Below are positions 35,894-44,834 of a stretch of 64,000 bases of DNA, piece by piece. Every line of letters starts with the position of its first letter. Positions within the stretch are counted from its first letter, which is position 1. The stretch lies in the NCBI GenBank assembly GCA_963715045.1, contig CAVQRC010000035.1, forward strand, positions 9,980-73,979, in the 5' to 3' direction. This DNA is from CAVQRC01 sp963715045. Its GTDB lineage: Bacteria; Planctomycetota; Planctomycetia; Pirellulales; Lacipirellulaceae. The notes beneath the pieces are model-generated. The model did not search any database, was not told the DNA's origin, and saw nothing but the letters and a program-made list of their open reading frames with translations. The translations under genes and the position numbers were made by a program.

Positions 35894-37750
35894 TCAGCCG
35901 TCCGCGGCGGCAATGCCCTGCAATTTCGCGTAGAGCGTCGCGCGGCTGATGTCGAGGATGCGACAGGCGGCCGTTTTGTTTCCATTGACCTGCTTCAGCA
36001 CATAAGCGATGTGTCTTTGCTCGACCTGCTTTAAGGAGACTTTGCGGTCCGGTTCCTGGTCTTGCTCCATAGACGTGATACCGAGTTCCGCGGGCTCGAC
36101 TTGATCGCCTTCTCCAAGCACGACTGCTCGCTCGACGGCATTCTTGAGCTGCCGGACATTGCCCGGCCAGTGATAGTTCTGGATCGCCGCTGTCGCAGCG
36201 GCCGAGAATCGCATCGGGCCACGGCCCATCTGGGCCCGAAACTGCTCGAGAAACAACGACGCCAACTCAACGGCGTCGTCTCCCCGCTCCCGCAACGGAG
36301 GAACCTGGAGGTCGACCACCCGCAACCGGTAATAGAGGTCTTCGCGGAACTTGCGTTCTCTGACAAGTTGCTCGAGGTGGCGGTGCGTCGCGGCGATGAT
36401 CCGCACGTCGACATGCACGGACTGCTCGCCGCCGACGCGTTCAAAGGGATGGCCTTCGAGAATGCGGAGCAATTTGGCCTGACAGTTGAGGCTCATCTCA
36501 CCGACCTCGTCGAGGAAAATCGTCCCGCGATGGGCACGTTCGAACTGGCCGATCCGCCGTCTTTCGGCACCCGTGTAGGCCCCCGCTTCGTGGCCGAACA
36601 GTTCGCTTTCCAGCAGCGACTCGCTGGGAGCGGCGCAATTGACCGCGATATACGGACCGTCCGCCCGGTGGCTGGCCTGGTGAATTGACTGGGCAATGAG
36701 TTCCTTGCCGGTACCACTCTCGCCGAGGATCAGAACCGTGCAGTCGGTTCCGCTGACCCGGGCGACGTTGTCCAGCAACTCCTCGTTCTGCGGACTCCTG
36801 CCGACGATCTGTGTCTGGGAATCGACGCGGGCCCGCAGTTGCTCGTTTGCCCGTTCGAGTCGCTCCCGGGCTTCGAGATTCTCCAGGGCCAGGCCGACCT
36901 GATGCGAAACGACCACCAGGAAGTCGAGATCGCTCCGCACGAACGCCGGCTGGTCTGGTAACCGCTGACACTCGATCGCCCCCAATGCGGCCCGCGAGCC
37001 GTTGATGGGTACGCAAATACTGTTTCCGGCGTGATCTTGCGGATCGATTCCGAGTTCCTTGGCCATCGCTGCGGCAACCGGGAAGATGATCGCCTTGTTT
37101 CGATCCACGGCGAGTCGGGCAAGGATCTGATCTTCACCATCGCGGGGAATCGAACCGCGATTGCCGACACACCGCAGCCGTCCGTCGGTACCAATTCTCC
37201 AGGCGAATACGGTATCGGCCCCGATCCCATCGACAAGCGCCTCGATCACGACGCGCATCAACGTGTTGGTGTCGTGCCGCTGGTGAAGTTCGTTGGCCAC
37301 TCGACAGAGCACGGCCGAGTCCCGCACCACGCGCGAGACAGGATCATTCAATCCCTGCTGGATGAGCGCCGCCCACGGGTTATCCTGCGGGGATCGCCCG
37401 ACCATCGTGGTGGCTTTCCATTGCGAAGTGCGAAACCGAGTTGCCGCCTGCTTGTACTGACTATCGACGAAGAGAATCAACCGGCGACCGATCCGAATCA
37501 GGTCGCCCCGCTGGAGCACCGCCTGGGAAATCGACTGCGAATTGACCTGCGTGCCGTTGGTGCTGCCGAAATCGCGTACCTGCCACCGTCCTCGCTGAAA
37601 GCGAACCTCGGCATGCTTGCGGCTGACTTCATCGTCATCGATCTGCAAGGCACAACTGTGGTGCCGACCGATGTCCACCTTCGCGGAATCTTCGAGGCGG
37701 ATGTTCTGCCCCGGAACGGGGCCATTGAGAATCAAGAGAGAGTAGGACAT
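35894..37750 (-). CDS. Sigma-54-dependent activator with FHA and GAF domains
   Basis: A 618-residue NtrC-family regulator. An FHA domain occupies residues 1-95 (VDIGRHHSCALQIDDDEVSRKHAEVRF and RDFGSTNGTQVN), which binds phosphothreonine and suggests control by a Ser/Thr kinase rather than a histidine kinase. A GAF domain follows at about 150-300. The AAA+ domain has Walker A GESGTGKELIAQ near 345, the sigma-54 contact loop as HEAGAYTGAE near 389-394 (Phe replaced by Tyr), Walker B GTIFLDEVGEM and the arginine finger region FREDLYYRL. The Fis-type helix-turn-helix is NGNKTAACRILDISRATLYAKLQ at the end. It should activate sigma-54 promoters; targets are unknown. Confidence 0.95.
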   Translation of the reverse strand: MSYSLLILNGPVPGQNIRLEDSAKVDIGRHHSCALQIDDDEVSRKHAEVRFQRGRWQVRDFGSTNGTQVNSQSISQAVLQRGDLIRIGRRLILFVDSQYKQAATRFRTSQWKATTMVGRSPQDNPWAALIQQGLNDPVSRVVRDSAVLCRVANELHQRHDTNTLMRVVIEALVDGIGADTVFAWRIGTDGRLRCVGNRGSIPRDGEDQILARLAVDRNKAIIFPVAAAMAKELGIDPQDHAGNSICVPINGSRAALGAIECQRLPDQPAFVRSDLDFLVVVSHQVGLALENLEARERLERANEQLRARVDSQTQIVGRSPQNEELLDNVARVSGTDCTVLILGESGTGKELIAQSIHQASHRADGPYIAVNCAAPSESLLESELFGHEAGAYTGAERRRIGQFERAHRGTIFLDEVGEMSLNCQAKLLRILEGHPFERVGGEQSVHVDVRIIAATHRHLEQLVRERKFREDLYYRLRVVDLQVPPLRERGDDAVELASLFLEQFRAQMGRGPMRFSAAATAAIQNYHWPGNVRQLKNAVERAVVLGEGDQVEPAELGITSMEQDQEPDRKVSLKQVEQRHIAYVLKQVNGNKTAACRILDISRATLYAKLQGIAAADG

Positions 37751-38101
37751 CCCGCTGGAGACCTTGGTCGCGTAGGGAATACCCCCGTCTGGCCCGCGAC
37801 CTCAACTGGCTCCGAGTGTACAGAAGCCAGACGCCCTTGACAATCAGGGCGCTCAATATCCGGGCGCCGCGAGTCGCGAGGCTCTCCAGCCTGGAACCTC
37901 ATCGCCGAGATCGATCCGGTGCACGGCAAACGACTTCCGCTCTCGGGCTGAGCAATGCGACGTCTGCGGCACTCTTTTTGCTAATGACCTGACTGGCCAG
38001 ACTCCGCATTCCGATCCGGAAACCGACTTCGCGAGCCAGCACGCGAGAGGGGGGTCGGCCACCCCGGCAAGGCACTACCGAGTTACCGGAGAGTCTGAAA
38101 C
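37751..38101. other. Divergent intergenic region, sigma-54 activator / RTX gene
   Basis: This 351-base stretch separates two divergent genes and should hold both promoters. I see no gene, RNA or repeat in it. A sigma-54 -24/-12 element was looked for; TGGCCAGACTCCGC at about 38000 comes close but has the wrong spacing. The RTX ribosome site GGAG lies at about 38089. Confidence 0.45.
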
Positions 38102-40855
38102 ATGTCGATGGGAGATCACCGCTACACCAGCCGCACGTGTCACCGCCGCCACGGCCGACGCCCCCGCTATGGGCTCGAACGACTCGAAGAACGCCGCGTC
38201 CTGGCGTCGCACTTTCTTGACAGTGGCGTACTCGTCGTCAATGCGACCGCGAACGACGATGACATCGAAGCCTACGTCGACAAGGAAGCAAATCTCCTTG
38301 TCGTGCGTGTGAACGACGATTCCATCAGTGTTTCCAACGATCTCGTCCAGCACATCGAGATCAACGCCCTCGAGGGCAACGACACCATCTTCATCAACAA
38401 TGACGTCACCCAGACGACGACACTCAACGGAAACGACGGCAACGATACGATCACCGGCAGCCAGCAGGCGGACACGATCTCCGGGCATGCCGGAACCGAT
38501 TCCCTTGATGGACGCGGCGGCAACGACTTCGTGGACGGCGGAGCTGACGCCGATCGGATCCAGGGAGGGATGGGCAACGATGTGCTGCTGGGACGGGACG
38601 GCAATGACTCGATCACCGGCGATCCGCTCGACGCACCGCAGCCCGTCGATCCGCAACCGGTAGATGCCGGATTCGAACGCGGCGTGGACTATGGCGCGGA
38701 TGGATCGATCATCGTGCTGCCCGCCCTGTTCAACGACTACATCGACGGGGGTCGCGGCAGCGACTCGCTCAACGGCGTGTTTGGCAACGACACGATCCTC
38801 GGTGGCGTCGACGGAGATGAACTCGTCGGCGGCCCCGGGAACGACTTGTTGATCGGCGGCGATGGAAATGACACGATCGTCGCCAATGAGGGCGATGACG
38901 GCATCCTCGGTGGCCGCGGCAACGACAGCATCGACGCCGGATTCGGTAACGACGCGATGGCCGGCGGCGACGGCGATGACAAGATCGACGCCGGGGCAGG
39001 CGATGACTGGGTCTTTGGAGACGCGACGAACACGATTCCTGACGATCTGGTCTCGCTCTACCAGTACGCCCGCCAGTACGGTGACGTCGGATCGGGTGCG
39101 GACGAGATCGAGACGGGAAGCGGCAATGACGTGGCTCTCGGAGGGCCATTGAACGACGTGATTCGTGGCGGCTCCGGTAACGACGTGCTGTTGGGCGGGT
39201 GGGGCAACGATCGCATCGATGGCGAAGCCGGTAACGACCGGATCGCCGGCGATCCCCGTGATTTGAGCCCGGTCCCGATGCCAGTTCCGCCCGTCGTCAG
39301 CGACATCCGGCCGACGACGGCGGCAGGTGTGACAACCGCCGACACGGCCGAGTTCGCCGCCCTCGTGTCCGCGGGCCTCGACGCGGCGGCTCTCCAGCCG
39401 ATCGATGTCCAGGCACCGCCGAGCGGAGACGACACGATCTCCGGTGGTGACGGGCGGGACCTGATCTACGGATTGCTGGGTCGCGATACGATCCTGGGCG
39501 GCAATCACAACGACTACATCGACGGCGGCAGCGGCAGCGACCACATCGACGCCCAAGCCGGCGACGACTACGTCCAGGGCGGAAGCGGGGATGACTTCAT
39601 TCAGGGCGGAATCGGCAACGACTGGCTGTTCGGTGCCCAGGGCGCCGACGAGGTCGTCGGCGATCCGTTCGACATTGACGTCGCGGCGTCTGGCGGAGAC
39701 TCCACCCCGGTGCCGGGTCGGCCCGCGGCAAGCGACGGCACCCGGCCAGGCGTCACCGTCGCCGGACGTATCCCGAAGGTAGTGCGAATCGCGACTGCCC
39801 GGACCAATGAAGCGCCGATCTTCCCTGAGTTCAACGACGTGCTGGTCGGTGACGGTGGGGATGATCGGATGCAGGGGATGCTGGGCAATGACATCTTGAT
39901 TGGGGGTGTCGGAAACGATTTCCTCGACGGCGGCTCCGGCGCCGATGCGATTGCCGGCGACGACGGCAACGACACCATTGACGGTGGCCTTGGCGGAGAC
40001 GCGATTCTCGCCGGGGCCGGGAACGATCGTGTCGCCGGAGGCTTCGGCAACGACACCATCGCCGGCGGCGATGGTGACGATGTGCTCGTTGGCGATGACG
40101 GCAATGACCTGATTTTCGGCGACGGCACGAACCACTATCCGGGCGGCTATCTGGATCAGGTCGCGTACGTCCGCGATTTCGCAGATACCGGTTTTGGCCA
40201 CGATGTGATCGAGGGCGGAGATGGCAGCGACCGGATTTACGCGGGACCGGGTAACGACATCGTCGAGGGCGGGAACGGCCACGACGGGATTCAGGCCGGC
40301 TGGGGCAACGACATCGTCGACGGCGGCGACGGAAACGACGCCATCGTAGGCGATCCGATCGACTACGAAGCGGCGGTGGGAAGTCTCATCATCGGAACGG
40401 TGGACGAGCCGACACCGATCCAACCCAGCGACGATGTACTCCGGGGTGGCGCGGGCAATGACCGGATCTTCGGCCAGCTTGGCAATGACCGGCTGTTCGG
40501 CGGTCTCGGCAACGACTTCCTGAGTGGAGGATCGGGAAGTGACGCACTCCATGGCGAAGACGGTCACGATCGGCTGATGGGCGGCAGTGGGAACGACCGA
40601 CTCCTCGGCGGGACGGGCAGCGATCGGATCGAAGGAGGGGCTGGCAATGACCTGCTGTTCGGCGGCGACGGCGCCGACGTGCTCCTCGGTCAAGGCGGCG
40701 TGGACGAACTGACCGGCGGCCTTGGAACCGACTTCCTCGACGGCGGCGAACTGGCCGACCTGATTTTCGCCGAAGAAGAAGAATTCGATCCCGACTTCAT
40801 CGTCTTTGATTCGCTCGACGACGTGCAGAAGGATGAAGAGGATCAGTTTGTTTGA
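38102..40855 (+). CDS. RTX/haemolysin-type calcium-binding surface protein
   Basis: A 917-residue protein made almost entirely of GGxGxDxxx nonapeptides (for example GGDGNDTIVANEGDDGILGG), which wind into calcium-filled beta-rolls outside the cell. The repeat blocks are separated by spacers at about residues 178-210, 310-340, 385-440, 530-575 and 680-705. The N-terminus lacks an ordinary signal peptide; instead it has an Arg/His-rich stretch and YGLERLEERRVLASHF, the LExLExRxxLA leader common on large exported planctomycete proteins. No protease, lipase or adhesin domain is fused, so a structural or adhesive role is likely. Repetition leaves a very long spurious reading frame on the opposite strand. 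Confidence 0.92.
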   Translation: MSMGDHRYTSRTCHRRHGRRPRYGLERLEERRVLASHFLDSGVLVVNATANDDDIEAYVDKEANLLVVRVNDDSISVSNDLVQHIEINALEGNDTIFINNDVTQTTTLNGNDGNDTITGSQQADTISGHAGTDSLDGRGGNDFVDGGADADRIQGGMGNDVLLGRDGNDSITGDPLDAPQPVDPQPVDAGFERGVDYGADGSIIVLPALFNDYIDGGRGSDSLNGVFGNDTILGGVDGDELVGGPGNDLLIGGDGNDTIVANEGDDGILGGRGNDSIDAGFGNDAMAGGDGDDKIDAGAGDDWVFGDATNTIPDDLVSLYQYARQYGDVGSGADEIETGSGNDVALGGPLNDVIRGGSGNDVLLGGWGNDRIDGEAGNDRIAGDPRDLSPVPMPVPPVVSDIRPTTAAGVTTADTAEFAALVSAGLDAAALQPIDVQAPPSGDDTISGGDGRDLIYGLLGRDTILGGNHNDYIDGGSGSDHIDAQAGDDYVQGGSGDDFIQGGIGNDWLFGAQGADEVVGDPFDIDVAASGGDSTPVPGRPAASDGTRPGVTVAGRIPKVVRIATARTNEAPIFPEFNDVLVGDGGDDRMQGMLGNDILIGGVGNDFLDGGSGADAIAGDDGNDTIDGGLGGDAILAGAGNDRVAGGFGNDTIAGGDGDDVLVGDDGNDLIFGDGTNHYPGGYLDQVAYVRDFADTGFGHDVIEGGDGSDRIYAGPGNDIVEGGNGHDGIQAGWGNDIVDGGDGNDAIVGDPIDYEAAVGSLIIGTVDEPTPIQPSDDVLRGGAGNDRIFGQLGNDRLFGGLGNDFLSGGSGSDALHGEDGHDRLMGGSGNDRLLGGTGSDRIEGGAGNDLLFGGDGADVLLGQGGVDELTGGLGTDFLDGGELADLIFAEEEEFDPDFIVFDSLDDVQKDEEDQFV

Positions 40856-40860
40856 CGGTT

Positions 40861-40990
40861 CGGACTTGGGACGCTGGGACTCTGGGACTCTGGGACTCTG
40901 GGACGCTGGGACTCTGGGACTCTGGGACTATGGGACTGCTGGGAGAGTTTCCTTCGTCATTGGAGGATTGGGTATTCCTTAGTCATTCGT
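40861..40990. repeat. Octamer tandem tract after the RTX gene
   Basis: GGGACTCT and variants (GGGACGCT, GGGACTAT) repeat about nine times from 40866 to 40943, starting within ten bases of the RTX stop codon. It is followed near 40965 by GGGTATTCCTTAGTCATTCG, related to the heptamer tracts at 41.57 and 48.8 kb. No hairpin or coding potential is obvious. Confidence 0.85.
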
Positions 40991-41115
40991 GAAAGAGAGC
41001 CGCACCACTTGCTGGTGCCCAGGGAACGGCCGATACGCGAAAGCGTTTCGGCCGTTTCCATTGGAGGACTCACGTCAGCCACAGGATGCGTCGAGCGCTG
41101 CCCTCACCCATCTGC

Positions 41116-41503
41116 CTATTCACCCATCTGCCTATCCTGGCCCCCGGCCACGAAGCCCGTGATTTCGGCGAGCGGTGTGCCGGGCGTAAACACCTTGGCA
41201 ACACCGATCGCTTTCAGTTCAGGTACATCGTCCTCCGGGATGATTCCGCCGACAATCAGCTGGACATCATCGAGTCCGCGTCTCTGAAGTGCTTCGCGAA
41301 GTTTCGGTACCTGGGTCAGGTCGAGCGCCGGACAGAATGCTGATCCCGACAACGTCGGCATCTTCTTCTTCGACGGCGCGGGCCACATCGTCGGGCGATT
41401 GCCAGAGGCCCGTATAGATCACTTCCATGCCTGCCTCGCGGAGGGCTCGCGCGACCACCTGGACGCCCCGATCGTGCCCATCGAGTCCGATCTTCGCTAA
41501 CAC
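41116..41503 (-). pseudogene. B12-binding subunit of an acyl-CoA mutase, frameshifted
   Basis: A small cobalamin-binding protein split over two frames. The first (41503 down to about 41335) gives LAKIGLDGHDRGVQVVARAL with the base-off Asp-x-His-xx-Gly motif, then ADVVGISILSGA. The second (to a stop at 41116) continues LTQVPKLREALQRRGLDDVQLIVGGIIPEDDVPEL with the GG motif, and VFTPGTPLAEI. Joined, these form the normal 130-140-residue C-terminal mutase domain. The GTG at 41503 would cut off the first beta strand; upstream TTRPRRIV continues the homology without a start codon. It pairs with the catalytic subunit at 41727, which lacks this domain. Confidence 0.85.
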
Positions 41504-41567
41504 AATCCGACGGGGACGGGTGGTAGGTGGTGGGCATGACGGGTTCCACAGTCTGGCCGGTGAGTGA

Positions 41568-41726
41568 AATGACGAATGAGTAAGGACTAATGACTAACGA
41601 ACTCCCAATGACGAATGCCCAAAACAAACCTCCCTTGCCGCCACCTCCAACCTCCAGCCTCCAGCCTCCAGCCTCCAGCCTCCAGCCTCCAGCCTGAAGC
41701 CTCCAGCCTGAAGCCTGAAGCCTGCC
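41568..41726. repeat. Heptamer-periodic tracts inside the mutase module
   Basis: Two tracts lie between the B12-binding and catalytic subunit genes. At 41570-41622, GAATGAGTAAGGACTAATGA leads into CTAACGAACTCCCAATGACG, matching 31.58 kb. At about 41640-41725, CCTCCAG repeats with a strict seven-base period, shading to CCTGAAG near the end and touching the stop region of the mutase gene. Confidence 0.85.
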
Positions 41727-43376
41727 TCAACAAATCGCCGCTCCCTGGGGACGATAGCGGCCGAAGACCTCGGCCAGGACGGTCATGATTTCACCAACCG
41801 TCGCGCCTGCCCGCGCGGCGTCGATCAAGGCAGGCATCGTGTTGGTATCTCCAGCCGCTGCCTGACGGACTGCGTCCAACGTCGCCGCCACGGCGGTCGC
41901 CTCGCGTCCCGCTCTGGCCCGGTTGAGGGCATCAAGCTGGTCGCGCTCGATATCGGGATCGATCTGCAGCGTCGGAATCCGAACCGGTTCATCATCGACG
42001 TAGCGATTCACTCCCACCACGATTTTCGCCTCTCGATCCAGAGCCGCCTGGTAGCGATAGGCGCTCTCGGCAATCCGGCGGCGAAAATAGCCCGATTCAA
42101 TCGCGGCAATCATGCCGCCCAGCGATTCGATTTCGGCGAAGATCTCGTGCGCTTCGGATTCCAGCGCATCGGTCAGTTGCTCGACCAGGTGACTGCCGCC
42201 AAGAGGATCGGCCGTATTGACGACGCCCGTTTCATGGGCCAGCACCTGCTGCGTTCTGAGCGCAATGGTGACTGCTTCCTCGGTCGGCAGTGAAAGGGTT
42301 TCGTCGCGGCTGTTCGTGTGCAGCGACTGGCACCCCCCCAGCACGGCCGCCATCGCCTGATAGGCCACCCGGACCACATTCACCTCGGGTTGCTGGGCCT
42401 GCAGACTCACGCCCGCGGTTTGGGCATGGAAGCGGAGCTTCCAGCTTCGCTCATCCACCGCCGCACGTTGATCTCGCATCAGTCGGGCCCAGATTCTCCG
42501 CGCGGCACGGTACTTGGCGATCTCTTCGAAAAAGTCGTTGTGCGCGTTGAAGAAGAACGACAGCCGTGGGGCGAAGGCATCGATTTCCAGGCCGCGGGCG
42601 ATCGCCTGGTCGGCATAATGCAGGCCATCGGCCAGCGTAAAGGCCAGCTCTTCGGCAGCGGTACTGCCGGCTTCACGGATGTGATAGCCGCTGATGGAGA
42701 CGGGATTGTACTGCGGGACGTGGTGACTGCAGAACTCGATCGTGTCGGTGACGAGCCGTACGCTGGGCTGCGGAGGGAAGACGTATTCGTTCTGCGCGTG
42801 GTATTCCTTGAGGACATCATTCTGAAGCGTGCCGCGGACGTCGCTCCAGGACACGCCCTGCCGCTCGGCCGTGACCAGATAGAAAGCGAGCATGATGGCC
42901 GCGGGAGCATTCACGGTCATCGACACGCTGACCTGGCCGAGATCGATGCCTTCGAACAACTGCTCCATGTCGGCGACCGTGTCGATGGCGACACCTAGTC
43001 GTCCCACTTCACCGACGGCGGCCGGATGATCGCTGTCGATACCCATCAGGGTCGGCAGATCAAAGGCCGTACTCAGTCCTGTTTGTCCTTTTTCGAGCAG
43101 GAACTTGAATCGATCATTGGTGTCGCGGGCCGTTCCGTAGCCGGCGAACTGGCGCATCGTCCACAGTCTGCCACGATACATCGACTGGTGAATGCCGCGG
43201 GTGAAGGGAAATTCCCCCGGCCCGGCAATCTGCCTCTGGTATTGGGCATCGGGCTGAGCGGGTCGATAAACGGGCTCGATGACGCGGCCGCTGACCGTGG
43301 TGAAATCGGGAGCTGGTGGCGACGCCGGATGGGATCGCCCGGAGTCCTTGGATGGCGTACGCATACCTCTGATCAC
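41727..43376 (-). CDS. Acyl-CoA mutase catalytic subunit (methylmalonyl-/isobutyryl-CoA mutase type)
   Basis: A 549-residue adenosylcobalamin-dependent mutase catalytic (TIM-barrel) subunit without a B12 domain. Family blocks: FPFTRGIHQSMYRGRLWTMRQFAGYGTARDTNDRF, GQTGLSTAFDLPTLMGIDSDHP, GTLQNDVLKEY, NEYVFPPQPSVRLVTD and PVSISGYHIREAGS. In methylmalonyl-CoA mutase the substrate carboxylate is read by Tyr89 and Arg207; here the first position is Phe77 and the second is Arg207 (own numbering), a mixed pattern, so the substrate is uncertain. The start may be GTG 43376 or ATG 43364. Neighbours are the B12 subunit, a thiolase and the MeaB chaperone, which favour short-chain acyl-CoA metabolism. Confidence 0.9.
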   Translation of the reverse strand: MIRGMRTPSKDSGRSHPASPPAPDFTTVSGRVIEPVYRPAQPDAQYQRQIAGPGEFPFTRGIHQSMYRGRLWTMRQFAGYGTARDTNDRFKFLLEKGQTGLSTAFDLPTLMGIDSDHPAAVGEVGRLGVAIDTVADMEQLFEGIDLGQVSVSMTVNAPAAIMLAFYLVTAERQGVSWSDVRGTLQNDVLKEYHAQNEYVFPPQPSVRLVTDTIEFCSHHVPQYNPVSISGYHIREAGSTAAEELAFTLADGLHYADQAIARGLEIDAFAPRLSFFFNAHNDFFEEIAKYRAARRIWARLMRDQRAAVDERSWKLRFHAQTAGVSLQAQQPEVNVVRVAYQAMAAVLGGCQSLHTNSRDETLSLPTEEAVTIALRTQQVLAHETGVVNTADPLGGSHLVEQLTDALESEAHEIFAEIESLGGMIAAIESGYFRRRIAESAYRYQAALDREAKIVVGVNRYVDDEPVRIPTLQIDPDIERDQLDALNRARAGREATAVAATLDAVRQAAAGDTNTMPALIDAARAGATVGEIMTVLAEVFGRYRPQGAAIC

Positions 43377-43468
43377 TCCTCGATGCCGATGAGAGCAGGC
43401 TCAATGCCAGGGTCGGAGCTCGGGACGGTCCGTTCGGCCCAGCCAGCGCGTCGTCGGTCGCGAAGGCT

Positions 43469-44637
43469 TCAGACGCGCTCGATGATGATCGCGACGGCAT
43501 TTCCTCCACCAAGACACAAACAGGCCAATCCGATGGTGTTGTCGGTATCTTCCAGGGTGTGCATCAAGCTGACCAGAATTCTGCCGCCACTGGCACCGAT
43601 AGGATGCCCCAGGGCAATCGCCCCGCCGCGTGGATTGACGCGATCGGAATCGAGTTGCAGGGCCTGGATGCAGGCGAGGCACTGGGCGGCAAACGCTTCG
43701 TTTAGTTCTATCGCGTCTATATCACTTAACTTCAGATTTGTCTTCGCTATTGCCGCCCGAATCGCGGAAACGGGTGCCAGGAAGATGTCGCGAGGAGCCA
43801 CGCCCGCCGTCGCGGCAGCGAGAATCCTTGCTTTCAGGCCGTTCGGATAGTTGCCCGCCACCGGTTCACTGGCTACGAGGACTGCGGCCGCACCATCACT
43901 GATTTGAGACGCGTTGCCAGCCGTTACCGTACCCAGGGGGCCAAAGGCGGCTGGCAAACCGGCCAGCTTCTCGATGGTCGAGTCCGGACGAGGCCCCTCG
44001 TCAGCCTGTACCATCCCGGCGTTTCGTCCCGGCACCTCGACCGCGACAATCTCGCGGCCAAATTGGTTCGCGCGGCAACCGCCCGGCGATGGCTTTCCAT
44101 GGCAAACTCATCTTGCGACGCTCGCGATACCCCGCAGGTTTCCGCGATGTAATCGGCGGCTTGCCCCATGGGCTGATCCTCGAACGGACACCACAGGCCG
44201 TCGTGCAGCATCGAGTCGATCAATTGCCGATTCCCGAACTTGTATCCCTCACGGATTCCACCGGCCAGAAGGTAGGGCGCCCGACTCATGCTTTCCATGC
44301 CTCCGGCAAGGATGAGGCTGGCGTCACCGGCACGGATTGCCTGATCGGCGAGCATGACCGCCTTCAGCCCCGAGCCGCAGACTTTGTTGACCGTACAGGC
44401 AGCGATCGTGTCGGGCAATCCGGCTGCGAGTGCAGCCTGGCGGGCGGGCGCCTGGCCGACTCCCGCGGTGAGGACCTGACCGAGGATCACTTCATCGACC
44501 TCCGTTGGATCCGTTGCCGTCCGGCGGAGCGTCTCGCGGAGCGTCACGGCGGACAGTTGAGGAGCCGGCACGCAACTCAGCCGACCGAGCAACTTTCCAA
44601 TCGGCGTACGGCAACCGTTGATGAGGTACGAGGGCAT
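43469..44637 (-). pseudogene. Acetyl-CoA C-acyltransferase (thiolase), frameshifted in the middle
   Basis: The first frame (44637 to about 44060) has SYLINGCRTPIGKLLGRLS and the nucleophile Cys87 in CTVNKVCGSGLKAVMLA, then GGMESMSRAPYLL. Near 44055 the frame breaks after ARTNLAA; one base away EIVAVEV resumes and leads through GNASQISDGAAAVL, ELNEAFAAQ, NPRGGAIALGHPIGASGGR and CLGGGNAVAIIIE, which hold the catalytic His and second Cys. Both halves are well conserved, giving about 388 residues. Biosynthetic or degradative thiolase activity on acetoacetyl-CoA or longer 3-ketoacyl-CoA is expected. It shares direction with the mutase, 93 bases upstream of it. Confidence 0.88.
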
Positions 44638-44638
44638 G

Positions 44639-44783
44639 GGTAGGGGTCAGGGATCGGGGGTCAGGGGTCAGGTTTTCGAAATCAGGATACTCCGCTAGCG
44701 AATTCCGGGGCAGTTCGCAATTATGGGATCCTCAGCCCTGATCCGCTCCGACCCCTGACCCCCGATCCCTGATCCCTATTTCC
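44639..44783. repeat. Paired GGGGTCA-type heptamer tracts
   Basis: TAGGGGTCAGGGATCGGGGG begins at 44640 and the inverted form, CGACCCCTGACCCCCGATCC, lies at 44750-44769, followed by CTGATCCCT. The two tracts are inverted copies about 110 bases apart, between divergent thiolase and meaB genes. The second touches the 5' end of the meaB coding homology. Confidence 0.8.
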
Positions 44784-44834
44784 AACCTGCTCACTGAATT
44801 CGCTGGCGGTCAGCGTCGTGCACTGGCGCGAGTC

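Noticed and set aside
38075..40693. An 872-codon open frame on the minus strand opposite the RTX gene.
   Set aside because: It is an artefact of the regular GGxGxD codon pattern, whose complement lacks stops. It has no signal, domain or ribosome site, and the plus-strand protein is a clear RTX match.
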